Source of the DNA: Bordetella petrii
Lineage (GTDB): Bacteria > Pseudomonadota > Gammaproteobacteria > Burkholderiales > Burkholderiaceae_B
Assembly: GCA_017745595.1 (NCBI GenBank)
Contig: WMBV01000003.1
Span: forward strand, 124,001 to 188,000
DNA length: 64,000 bases
Direction: 5' to 3'
Shown: piece by piece, positions 53,727 through 62,759 of the stretch
Layout: each line of letters starts with the position of its first letter
Numbering within the stretch: the stretch's first letter is position 1
Position numbers and translations under genes: made by a program
Notes under the pieces: model-generated
The model's database searches: none
Seen by the model: only the letters and a program-made list of their open reading frames with translations
What the model was told of the DNA's origin: nothing

Positions 53727-54299
53727 TTAAAGCACCATCCGCAGGTGCTCGTCCAGATGCGCCGTGGGTATCACCCGCCATCCGCTTTGCGCGTAGCGCA
53801 GCCAGCGTCCCAGCACCAGGTGCGTCAGCAGGCTGGCGTGGGCGGTGATGTTGGCGTCGGGCGCCAGGTCGCCGTCGTTGACCGCCACGCGCAGCGATTG
53901 CTTCAGCGTGGCTTCGATGCGGTCGTTGATGTGGTTGATGCGGTCTTGCAGGCGGTTGTCTTCGGTGACCAGCGCGTCGCCGGTCAGCACGCGCGTCATG
54001 CCCTTGTTGCGTTCGGAAAACGCCAGCAGCATCGATACCGTCTTGCGGGCCTGGCCCAGGCCGTGGGGCTCGGCGGCGGCGATCTGGTTGACCAGCGTGA
54101 ACAGGCTGACCTCGATGAATTCGATCAGGCCCTCGAACATCTGCGCCTTGCTGGCGAAATGCCGGTATAGCGCGGCTTCGGACACCTGCATGCGCGCGGC
54201 GAGCGCGGCCGTGGTGATGCGCGCCGCGTGCGGCTGTTCGAGCATTTCCGCCAGGGTTTGCAGGATTTGGGTCTTGCGTTCGCCGGGTTTGCTTGCCAT
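53727..54299 (-). CDS. slmA: TetR-family nucleoid occlusion factor SlmA
   Basis: A 190-residue TetR-type protein. The helix-turn-helix lies at about residues 26-54 (ARITTAALAARMQVSEAALY, RHFASKAQMFEGLIEFIE), worded as in SlmA. SlmA blocks FtsZ ring assembly over the nucleoid. The ATG at 54299 gives the family length; a longer open frame upstream overlaps the nucleotidase gene and has no similarity. It lies 35 bp downstream of that gene in the argB operon order usual for Bordetella-type genomes. A plain TetR repressor is the alternative. Confidence 0.85.
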   Translation of the reverse strand: MASKPGERKTQILQTLAEMLEQPHAARITTAALAARMQVSEAALYRHFASKAQMFEGLIEFIEVSLFTLVNQIAAAEPHGLGQARKTVSMLLAFSERNKGMTRVLTGDALVTEDNRLQDRINHINDRIEATLKQSLRVAVNDGDLAPDANITAHASLLTHLVLGRWLRYAQSGWRVIPTAHLDEHLRMVL

Positions 54300-54334
54300 G
54301 GGCCGACAATGGGTGAATGAAAAGTGGGCGGCTG

Positions 54335-55080
54335 CTAGCCGCGCAGCGGACGGCGGCGCAGCAGCAGGTCGCTGACCGAGTTTACCCGCAAGTCGACGTA
54401 GCCCGGCCGGTGGCTGGCGCCGCGAGCAAACGGCGTGCCCGGGTGGTACACGTGCACCGTGCGCATGCCTACCTTGCGGGCGCCGCGCAGGTTCAGCAGC
54501 GTGTCTTCGACCAGCACCGCGCGGGCCGCGGGCACGCCTTCGCGCGCCAGTACGTAGCGCAGCAGGGCCGCCGAGGGCTTGGGGCGGAACTCGCCGTGCA
54601 GGCGCATGTGCTCGATGGCCCACAGGCTGTCGAAATGGCGCAGGATGCCCAGGCGCCGCAGCACGGCGCGCGCGTAGTGGAACGGCGCGTTGGTCAGCAG
54701 CACCTTGCGGCCGGGCAGCCGGCGCAGTTTCGCCGCCAGGGCCGTTTCCGAGCGTACCAGCGGATTCACGTCGAAGTCGTGGCTGCGGTGCAGAAAGGCG
54801 TGGGCGTCGATGCCGTGGTGGCGCACCATGCCGATCACCGTGGCGCCGTAGCGGCGCCAGTACTGGGCGCGCAGTTGGTTGGCGGTGTCGACGTCCACGC
54901 CCAGCGATTCGGCCACCGCCGCGGTCATGCCCTGGTCGATGCGCGGGAAAATGGCGTGCGAGGTGTCGTGCAGCGTGTTGTCGAGGTCGAACAGCCACAC
55001 GCGCTCGGCCACGCCGGTGGCCGCGCGGCGCGCGCGGCGCTGGCGCGCCGCCGGCCGCAGCAGGTGCCGGTGCACCTGCA

Positions 55081-55081
<1 letters not shown>
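54335..55081 (-). CDS. HAD-family pyrimidine 5'-nucleotidase
   Basis: A 248-residue haloacid dehalogenase-type phosphatase. Motif I is VWLFDLDNTLHD near residues 28-39 with the nucleophilic Asp pair, motif II is VLLTNAPFHYARAV near 126-139, the Lys is in FRPKPSAALL near 166, and motif III is AVLVEDTLLNLRGARKVGMR near 189-208. This layout matches the SSM1/pyrimidine 5'-nucleotidase subgroup. The first 25 residues are Arg/Ala-rich and the start may be later. Its ATG overlaps the argB stop by one base. Confidence 0.87.
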
Positions 55082-56220
<1,139 letters not shown>

Positions 56221-56222
56221 CT

Positions 56223-57008
56223 ATGCGCTTCCTTCTTGCCCGGACGGCCCTGCTGGCGTCCGCCTTCTTCCTGGCCGGCGCGGCCCACGCCGAAAAGCTC
56301 GTCGTGGGGGCCACGCAGGTGCCGCACGCCGAGATCCTGGAAGTGGTCAAGCCCATGCTGGCCAAAGAAGGCGTCGAACTGGACATCAAGGTGTTCAGCG
56401 ACTACGTGCAGCCCAACCTGCAGCTGGCCGACAAGGAACTGGACGCGAATTTCTTCCAGCACCAGCCGTACCTGGATACCTTCAACAAAGACCGCGGCAC
56501 CCAGCTGGTGTCGGTGGGCCTGGTGCACGTCGAGCCCTTCGGCGGCTATTCGCGCAAGATCAAGTCGGTGGCCGAGCTGCCGGCGGGCGCCACCGTGGCC
56601 ATTCCCAACGACCCCTCCAATAGCGGCCGCGCCCTGTTGCTGCTGCAGAAGCAGGGCCTGATCAAGCTGAAAGATCCCGCCAATATCGTGGCCACGCCGC
56701 TCGATATCGTGGAAAACCCCAAGCAGCTGAAGTTCCGTGAACTCGAGGCCGCCATGCTGCCCCGCGCGCTCGACGACGTGGCGCTGGCACTCATCAACAC
56801 CAACTATGCGCTGGAAGCCGGCCTGGTGCCCACCAAAGACGCGCTGTTCATCGAAGGCGCCGACTCGCCCTACGCCAACCTGGTGGCCGCGCGTCCCGAC
56901 AACAAAGACGCGCCCGCCATCAAAAAGCTGGTGCAGGCCCTGCACAGCCCCCAGGTGAAGCAGTTCATCCTGGACAAGTACAAGGGCGCGGTAGTGCCGG
57001 CTTTCTGA
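56223..57008 (+). CDS. metQ: MetQ/NlpA-family methionine-binding protein
   Basis: A 261-residue periplasmic binding protein of the methionine ABC uptake family. The signal peptide is RFLLARTALLASAFFLAGAA with cleavage expected after HA; no lipobox Cys is seen. LVVGATQVPHAEILEVVKPM near residues 25-44, DYVQPNLQLADKELDANFFQ near 61-80 and the HQPYLDTFN stretch are MetQ hallmarks. No metN or metI genes are adjacent. The last 15 bp with the stop codon are duplicated in tandem just after it. The start ATG follows GAGGT with normal spacing. Confidence 0.9.
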   Translation: MRFLLARTALLASAFFLAGAAHAEKLVVGATQVPHAEILEVVKPMLAKEGVELDIKVFSDYVQPNLQLADKELDANFFQHQPYLDTFNKDRGTQLVSVGLVHVEPFGGYSRKIKSVAELPAGATVAIPNDPSNSGRALLLLQKQGLIKLKDPANIVATPLDIVENPKQLKFRELEAAMLPRALDDVALALINTNYALEAGLVPTKDALFIEGADSPYANLVAARPDNKDAPAIKKLVQALHSPQVKQFILDKYKGAVVPAF

Positions 57009-57032
57009 GTGCCGGCTTTCTAAGCGGGCGGC

Positions 57033-57053
57033 GGCGCCCCGCAAGGGGGCGCC
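57033..57053 (+). terminator. Candidate hairpin terminator after metQ
   Basis: GGCGCCCC (57033-57040) pairs with GGGGCGCC (57046-57053) around the loop GCAAG, 25 bp after the metQ stop. No T-run follows, so it may be a weak terminator or an mRNA 3'-end stabiliser. Confidence 0.45.
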
Positions 57054-57076
57054 ACGCCGGCCGGCCCTGAACGTTT

Positions 57077-57134
57077 TTGCCAATGGCGCTGACCGCGGGC
57101 GCCATTGCCCGGCGGCGGGGCCCGCCCATAGACT
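57077..57134 (+). promoter_or_regulatory. Palindromic activator site and promoter of the CoA-transferase-araC unit
   Basis: CAATGGCG (57081-57088) and its inverse CGCCATTG (57100-57107) lie with 19 bp between corresponding positions, inside a 31-bp block beginning TTGCCAATGGC at 57077. The block matches one at 59537-59567 in 25 of 31 bases. The right half overlaps a -35-like TTGCCC (57105-57110), with a -10-like TAGACT at 57129-57134 (18-bp spacing). The AraC protein encoded downstream is the likely binder. Confidence 0.6.
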
Positions 57135-57167
57135 ACGTCACGCATCCAACTTCCCTATGTTGCACGC

Positions 57168-58400
57168 ATGACGCCACAGCAAGCGCCGGCCGCCGGCCCG
57201 GCGCGCGGAAATGCCAGCCGCCCGCCCCTGACAGGCATTACTGTCCTGGACCTGACCCGCCTGCTGCCCGGCCCCGTGGCCGGCATGCATCTGGCCGACC
57301 TGGGCGCCGACGTGATCAAGATCGAAGACACCGGCCTGGGCGATTACGCCGCCGCGCCGGTGCGAACCCTGGTGAACCGGAACAAGCGCGGCATCCGGCT
57401 CAACCTGAAGACGCCCGAGGGCGTGCGGGCGCTGCTCGATCTTTGCGCTACCGCCGACGTCCTGATCGAGGGCTTCCGGCCCGGCGTGATGGCGCGGCTT
57501 GGGGTGGACTACGCCGCCGTGCGTGCCCGCAATCCGGCCATGGTGTACTGCAGCATCAGCGGCTACGGCCAAACCGGCGCCTTGTCGCAAGAGCCGGGCC
57601 ACGACCTGAACTATTGCAGCCTGACGGGCGTGGCCGACCAGATCGGAACACCCGGCGCGGCCCCCGCGCTGTCGAACCTGCCGCTGGCGGACCTGCTGGG
57701 CGGCTCGATGGTGGCCATCATGGGCATCTTGTCGGCCTTGTTCGACGCGGCCCGCACGGGGCAGGGGCGCCATGTGGACATTGCCATCGCCGACGGCGTC
57801 CTGGCGCACGCCATGCTGCCGCTGGCGGCGGTAAACGAGCAAGGCAGGGCGCCGGCAACCGGCGACGCCAAGCTGACCGGCGCCTTGCCCTGCTATGCGC
57901 TCTATCCAACGCGCGACGGGCGCTACCTGGCGGTGGCGGCGCTGGAACACAAATTCTGGGCGGCGTTCTGCCGGGCGGTCGACCGCCACGACCTGATCGA
58001 ACTGCACCGTACGCGGCACGACCCGTGCAATGCGTGGGTGCGGCAGCAGCTGGAACAACTGATTGCCGCGCACGACCTGGCCTGGTGGCGCGACAGGCTG
58101 GCGGGCGCCCAATGTTGCGTGACGCCCGTGCTGCGCTTGCACGAGGTGCTGGACGACCCGCATTTCGTGGCGCGCGGCATGTTGCGGCCGGCCGGGGCGC
58201 CTGGCGGCGACCTGCCGCCCGGCGAGCCGGCCTTGCGCAACGCCGCGCAATTGGGCTGCCCCGTCCAGATGACCGGCTTTTGCTTCGATATCCGCCGTCC
58301 GGCGCCGGCTCCCGGAGAGCATACCGACGAAGTGCTGGGCCGCCTGGGCTACGGGCCGGAACGGCTCGACGCATTGCGCAAGGCAGGCGCGGTGGCCTGA
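57168..58400 (+). CDS. Family III (CaiB/BaiF) CoA-transferase
   Basis: A 410-residue CoA-transferase. GITVLDLTRLLPGPVAGMHL near residues 22-41, LGADVIKIEDTGLGDYAAAP near 45-64, DVLIEGFRPGVMARLGVDYA near 98-117 and VYCSISGYGQTGALSQEPGH near 126-145 are family blocks. The PGPVAGMHLADLGADVIKIED wording is close to the alpha-methylacyl-CoA racemase branch, so racemase activity is an alternative. It is the first gene after the palindromic activator site, is followed by araC 77 bp on, and probably provides the CoA ester used by the thiolase module. Confidence 0.86.
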   Translation: MTPQQAPAAGPARGNASRPPLTGITVLDLTRLLPGPVAGMHLADLGADVIKIEDTGLGDYAAAPVRTLVNRNKRGIRLNLKTPEGVRALLDLCATADVLIEGFRPGVMARLGVDYAAVRARNPAMVYCSISGYGQTGALSQEPGHDLNYCSLTGVADQIGTPGAAPALSNLPLADLLGGSMVAIMGILSALFDAARTGQGRHVDIAIADGVLAHAMLPLAAVNEQGRAPATGDAKLTGALPCYALYPTRDGRYLAVAALEHKFWAAFCRAVDRHDLIELHRTRHDPCNAWVRQQLEQLIAAHDLAWWRDRLAGAQCCVTPVLRLHEVLDDPHFVARGMLRPAGAPGGDLPPGEPALRNAAQLGCPVQMTGFCFDIRRPAPAPGEHTDEVLGRLGYGPERLDALRKAGAVA

Positions 58401-58477
58401 ACGGGCGCAGGCAGGCCGACGGTATACTGGGCACGCCCGCACGTTGCCCGCCGGCTCGCCACCGCAACGCCCTACCG

Positions 58478-59530
58478 ATGCCTGCCTCCATCGATACCTA
58501 CGGCCCCATCGCGCAGCACACTGTCGCCACCACCCAGGTCATACAAATCATTCAGGGTGCGCGCAAGCAGGGGCTCGATGTCAATGCCATCTTGTGGCGG
58601 GCGGGCATTTCGCCGGCGCTGCTCGAATCGCCGCTGTCGCGCGTGACGCAGTCCCAGTATGCGCGGCTGATGCGGGCGCTGGCCCGGGTAATGCGCGATG
58701 AACTGTGGGGGCTGACGTCCCGGCCGGTGCGCCCGGGCAGCTTCATCCGCATCTGCAGCCAGCTGATCCATTGCCGCACGCTGGGCGAGGCCATACGCGC
58801 CGGCCTGGGCCTGTATCGGCTGCTGCTGTCGGCTTTTACTCCCCGGCTGGTGGTCTTGGACGGCGTCGCGCGGATACAGGTCGATCATCGCGGCGGCCCG
58901 GTCGACACGCTGGAAAGCTATGCCATGCGTACGTTCTGCTTCATGTCGTACGGGGTGATGTCCTGGCTTACCGCCAGGCGGATTCCCGTGCTGTGCGTCA
59001 GCATACCCAGCACGCGGGGCTATCGCAGCGAGGCCGAGCGCCTGATGCATACGCGCATTCGCTACACGGCGAAATGCGCATCGCTGGAATTCGACGCGCG
59101 CTGGCTGGACCTGCCCGTGGTGCAAACCGCCGAAAGCCTGCAGGTCTTCATACGCGAGGTGCCGGGCAACCTGGTCATCAAGTACCGCGACCGCAGCCGG
59201 CTGGCCGAGCGCATCCGCCGCGTGCTGCGGCAGCACGCCATGGCGGAAGGCATGACGCTGGTAGAGGTCAGCCGGCACCTGGGCATGACGCCGCAAACCG
59301 TGCGCAGGCACCTGAAGGCGGAAGGCAAGAGCTTCCAGCGCATCAAAGACGACCTGCGCCGCGACACGGCCATTCAGTTGCTGGCGCGGCCCAGCCTGAC
59401 CCTGGCCGATGTCGCCGCGCACCTGGGGTATTCCGAGGCCAGCACGTTCCATCGCGCATTCAAATCCTGGACCGGGCTGGCTCCCGGCCTGTACCGGGAA
59501 GCCAAGCTGCAGCCGCCCGCCTCGGATTGA
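58478..59530 (+). CDS. AraC-family regulator with OruR/ArcD-type N-terminal domain
   Basis: A 350-residue regulator. The N-terminal half is the Arabinose_bd-like domain of the OruR group (GLDVNAILWRAGISPALLES near residues 32-51). The C-terminal AraC helix-turn-helix pair lies at about 255-345 (LVEVSRHLGMTPQTVRRHLK, LLARPSLTLADVAAHLGYSE, ASTFHRAFKSWTGLAPGLYR). The ATG at 58478 was chosen because the domain starts about 15 residues later. It stands between the CoA-transferase and Bug genes, each of which has the same palindromic site in its promoter, so it probably activates both units. Confidence 0.9.
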   Translation: MPASIDTYGPIAQHTVATTQVIQIIQGARKQGLDVNAILWRAGISPALLESPLSRVTQSQYARLMRALARVMRDELWGLTSRPVRPGSFIRICSQLIHCRTLGEAIRAGLGLYRLLLSAFTPRLVVLDGVARIQVDHRGGPVDTLESYAMRTFCFMSYGVMSWLTARRIPVLCVSIPSTRGYRSEAERLMHTRIRYTAKCASLEFDARWLDLPVVQTAESLQVFIREVPGNLVIKYRDRSRLAERIRRVLRQHAMAEGMTLVEVSRHLGMTPQTVRRHLKAEGKSFQRIKDDLRRDTAIQLLARPSLTLADVAAHLGYSEASTFHRAFKSWTGLAPGLYREAKLQPPASD

Positions 59531-59536
59531 GCATTC

Positions 59537-59593
59537 TTGCCAATGGCATTGGCCGTTGCCGCCATTGTTGCTGTCTGTCGCCCTGCCTACACT
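59537..59593 (+). promoter_or_regulatory. Palindromic activator site and promoter of the Bug-thiolase-SDR-dehydrogenase unit
   Basis: CAATGGCA (59541-59548) and CGCCATTG (59560-59567) keep the same 19-bp register as the site at 57077. The right half overlaps a -35-like TTGTTG (59565-59570), and a -10-like TACACT follows at 59588-59593 (17-bp spacing). The site is 108 bp upstream of the Bug start. Activation by the AraC protein encoded just upstream is inferred. Confidence 0.6.
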
Positions 59594-59675
59594 GCCTCTC
59601 GCAGTCGATCGTTTCGATCCATTCCTACATAAGCAGCCGCCGGCATCGCCGGACGGACGGCAAGGAGACAAAGAC

Positions 59676-60665
59676 ATGAATATTGCACGCCGCACCTTCA
59701 TGGCGTTGCTGGGCGGACTTGCCTGGTTCGGCGGTACCGCCGCGGCGGCCGCACCGGATGCGCCGCCCGCCTATCCAACCCGGCCCATCACGCTGGTCGT
59801 GCCGTATCCGGCCGGCGGCGGCACCGACATCATCGCGCGCCTGGTGGGCAAGCAATTGGGCGACCGTCTGGGCGTGCCCGTCATTGTCGAGAACAAGCCG
59901 GGCGCCAGCGGCATCGTCGGCAACGACCAGGTGGCCAAGGCCGCGCCCGACGGCCATACCCTGCTGCTGGCCATCACGGCGCTCATCCAGACGCCGGCCC
60001 TGTACAAGAACATTCCCTATGACGCGCGCAAAGACCTGGCGCCGGTCAGCGAGGTGGCGCGCTCGTCCGACCTGTTCGTCGTGCACAAGGACATCCCGGC
60101 CGACACCTTGCAGCAGTTCGTCGAACTCGCCAGGCAGCATCCGGGCAAGTACAGCTATGGCAACTACGGCAACGGGACGTCGTCGCACATGCACGGCGAG
60201 CTGTTCAAGCTGACGACCGGCGCCGAAATCACCGCCGTGCCGTTCAAGGGGGCCGCGCCGCTCACCACCAACATCCTGGGCGGGCAGATCGCCTCGGCGT
60301 TCGTCGACGTGTCGTCCTTCAATGCCAATCTGGCTTCGGACAAGATCAAGATCCTGGCCATCACGGGCACCAAGCGCCATCCCAAGCTGCCGTCGGTGCC
60401 GACGTTCCAGGAAGCCGGCATGGACGGCTTCGAGCCCAATGGCTGGTTCGGCGTGCTGGCGCCGGCGGCCACGCCTCGGCCCATCATCGAGAAACTGTCG
60501 GCGGAAATCCAGCAGATCGTTCACACACAGGAAGTCAGCGGCCGCCTGGAAAGCATGGGGCTGACGCCGGTAGGCAATTCCCCTGAATCGTTCGCCAAAG
60601 TCATAGACACCGACATGCCGTACTGGGCCGGCATCGTGCGGGACGCGCACATCGTACTGGATTGA
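59676..60665 (+). CDS. Bug-family (TctC-like) periplasmic solute-binding protein
   Basis: A 329-residue secreted receptor. The signal peptide is NIARRTFMALLGGLAWFGGT with a twin-Arg pair at residues 5-6, and cleavage is expected near AAAAAP. Signatures are RPITLVVPYPAGGGTDIIAR near 38-57, VIVENKPGASGIVGNDQVAK near 70-89 and PDGHTLLLAI near 92. The ATG at 59676 has AAGGAGA about 8 bp upstream. It is the first gene of the second AraC-linked unit, 45 bp before the thiolase gene, and should bind the acid that this module degrades. Confidence 0.9.
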   Translation: MNIARRTFMALLGGLAWFGGTAAAAAPDAPPAYPTRPITLVVPYPAGGGTDIIARLVGKQLGDRLGVPVIVENKPGASGIVGNDQVAKAAPDGHTLLLAITALIQTPALYKNIPYDARKDLAPVSEVARSSDLFVVHKDIPADTLQQFVELARQHPGKYSYGNYGNGTSSHMHGELFKLTTGAEITAVPFKGAAPLTTNILGGQIASAFVDVSSFNANLASDKIKILAITGTKRHPKLPSVPTFQEAGMDGFEPNGWFGVLAPAATPRPIIEKLSAEIQQIVHTQEVSGRLESMGLTPVGNSPESFAKVIDTDMPYWAGIVRDAHIVLD

Positions 60666-60710
60666 TGCGGCCCGGCACCTGACGCATCGCCCTCGAAACA
60701 AGGAAACAAG

Positions 60711-61904
60711 ATGGCTCGACAGCAACGGCCGGTATACGTGATCGGCGTGGGCATGATCCCCTTCACCAAGCCTGGCGCCAGCGACCCCTACGACGTGATG
60801 GGCGCGGGGGCGGCGGGGCTGGCGCTGCAAGACGCCGGCATTGCGTATGCGCAGGTCGAGCAAGCCTATGCGGGCTACGTATACGGCGACTCCACCGCGG
60901 GGCAGGCGGCCGTGTACGGCATCGGGCTGACCGGCATCCCCGTGTTCAACGTCAACAACAATTGCGCCACGGGCTCCAGCGCCTTGTACCTGGCCAGGCA
61001 GGCGGTGGAAAGCGGCGCCGTCGAGTGCGCGCTGGCGCTGGGGTTCGAGCAGATGACGCCCGGCGCGCTCAAAGGGAAATACGAAGACCGTCCTTCGCCG
61101 GTCGCCCGGTTCGCCGGCGCCATGACCGGCCTGCAAGGCTACGACGACAACGCGCCGCGGGCCGCCCAGTTTTTCGGCGGGGCGGGCCGCGCCTATATGG
61201 CCGAACACGGCATCCGCGCCGATACCTTCGGGCGTATTTCGGTCAAGGCGCGCCAGCACGCCGCGCGCAATCCGCTGGCCGTGTTCCGCAATGTGCTGTC
61301 GCTGCAAGAGGTCATGTCTTCACCCACGGTCTTCGACCCGCTCACGCGATACCAGTGCTGCCCGCCCACCTGCGGCGCCGCCGCGGCGGTGGTGTGCTCG
61401 GACGACTTCGCGCGCCGCAACAAGCTGGCGCACCGCGTGCGAATCGCGGCCCAGGCCATGACTACCGACACCGCCAGTACCTTCGACGGCGGCGATATGC
61501 GCAAGCTGGTGGGCTACGACATGAGCGCGGCAGCGGCCCGCCAGGTCTACGAGCAGGCGGGCATCGGGCCCGGCGACGTCGACGTGGTCGAGCTGCACGA
61601 CTGCTTCACCGCCAACGAACTGATCTCGTACGAGGCCCTGGGCCTGACGCCCGAGGGCACGGCCGAGCGTTTCATCCTGGAAGGCGACAACACCTACGGC
61701 GGGCGCGTGGTCACCAATCCGTCGGGCGGCCTGTTGTCGAAAGGGCACCCGCTGGGCGCCACCGGCCTGGCGCAATGCGCGGAACTGTACTGGCAATTGA
61801 CGGGCCGCGCCGAGCAGCGCCAGGTAGAAGGGGCCCGCATCGCCCTGCAGCACAACCTGGGCCTGGGCGGCGCCTGCGTCGTCACGCTGTATCAGGCCGG
61901 CTGA
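60711..61904 (+). CDS. Thiolase (SCP2/lipid-transfer type acetyl-CoA acyltransferase)
   Basis: A 397-residue thiolase of the SCP-x-like branch. The nucleophilic Cys is in FNVNNNCATGSSALYLARQA near residues 79-98. The second active-site block is VVELHDCFTANELISYEALG near 286-305 and the third is LLSKGHPLGATGLAQCAELY near 342-361. It cleaves or forms a 3-ketoacyl-CoA bond, the last step of a beta-oxidation-like sequence. It is followed 27 bp on by the SDR gene and then the dehydrogenase gene. Chain-length preference cannot be read from sequence. Confidence 0.88.
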   Translation: MARQQRPVYVIGVGMIPFTKPGASDPYDVMGAGAAGLALQDAGIAYAQVEQAYAGYVYGDSTAGQAAVYGIGLTGIPVFNVNNNCATGSSALYLARQAVESGAVECALALGFEQMTPGALKGKYEDRPSPVARFAGAMTGLQGYDDNAPRAAQFFGGAGRAYMAEHGIRADTFGRISVKARQHAARNPLAVFRNVLSLQEVMSSPTVFDPLTRYQCCPPTCGAAAAVVCSDDFARRNKLAHRVRIAAQAMTTDTASTFDGGDMRKLVGYDMSAAAARQVYEQAGIGPGDVDVVELHDCFTANELISYEALGLTPEGTAERFILEGDNTYGGRVVTNPSGGLLSKGHPLGATGLAQCAELYWQLTGRAEQRQVEGARIALQHNLGLGGACVVTLYQAG

Positions 61905-61931
61905 AGGGCGGCATACACAGAGGTGGAAAAC

Positions 61932-62759
61932 ATGCAGAACAAGTTGGAAGGAAAAGTGGCGCTGGTGTCCGGCTCGGGGCGCGGAATCGGGCGCGAGATC
62001 GCGCTGAAACTGGCGGCCGAAGGCGCCCGCGTGGTGATCAACGACCTGGACGCCGGGCCGGCCGAAGAAACCGCCGCCGAGGTGCGGGCCGCGGGCGGCC
62101 AGGCTTGCGTATGCGCCGGCAGCGTGGCCGAAGCCGGTTTCGCCGACCGCTACATCGCCCGGGCCCTGGAGCAGTTCGGCGGCCTGGACATCATCGTCAA
62201 CAACGCCGGCTATACCTGGGACAACGTCATCCAGAAAATGAGCGACGAGCAATGGGACGCGATGCTGGCCGTGCACCTGACCGCGCCGTTCCGGATACTG
62301 CGGGCCGCGTCGGGCTACTTGCGCGAGGCCGCCAAGCGCGAAAAGGCCGCGGGCCTGCGCAATCATCGCAAGATAGTGAACATTTCTTCCACCTCGGGCG
62401 TCTACGGAAACGCCGGCCAGGCGAACTACGCGGCGGCCAAGGCGGGGATTACCGGGCTGACCAAGGCCCTGGCCAAGGAATGGGGCCGCTACAACGTCAA
62501 CGTCAACAGCGTGGCGTTCGGCCTGATCAAGACGCGCCTGACCGAGGCGCCCGCCGACGCCGATGCCAGCATCGATGTAGAGGGCCGCAAGATCCATGTG
62601 GGCGTGGCGCCGGAAAACCTGCGCAATGCCGAGGCGACCATCCCGCTGGGGCGCGCCGGCACGCCGGCCGAAGCGGCGGGCGCGGTGTATCTGTTCTGCA
62701 TTCCGGAGTCCGACTACATCAGCGGCCAGGTACTGGTATGCGGCGGAGGGCGGCCATGA
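61932..62759 (+). CDS. Short-chain dehydrogenase, probable 3-hydroxyacyl-CoA dehydrogenase
   Basis: A 275-residue SDR. The cofactor loop is ALVSGSGRGIGREIALKLAA near residues 9-28, DIIVNNAGYTWDNV is near 88-101, the catalytic Ser is in IVNISSTSGVYGN near 150-162 and the YxxxK is in NYAAAKAGITGLTKALAKEW near 166-185. An insert after the Asn-Asn-Ala block (REAAKREKAAGLRNHRK) and its position between thiolase and acyl-CoA dehydrogenase genes suggest a 3-hydroxyacyl-CoA dehydrogenase. ATG 61932 follows GAGGTGG; a GTG nine bases earlier is less likely. Its stop overlaps the next start. Confidence 0.87.
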   Translation: MQNKLEGKVALVSGSGRGIGREIALKLAAEGARVVINDLDAGPAEETAAEVRAAGGQACVCAGSVAEAGFADRYIARALEQFGGLDIIVNNAGYTWDNVIQKMSDEQWDAMLAVHLTAPFRILRAASGYLREAAKREKAAGLRNHRKIVNISSTSGVYGNAGQANYAAAKAGITGLTKALAKEWGRYNVNVNSVAFGLIKTRLTEAPADADASIDVEGRKIHVGVAPENLRNAEATIPLGRAGTPAEAAGAVYLFCIPESDYISGQVLVCGGGRP

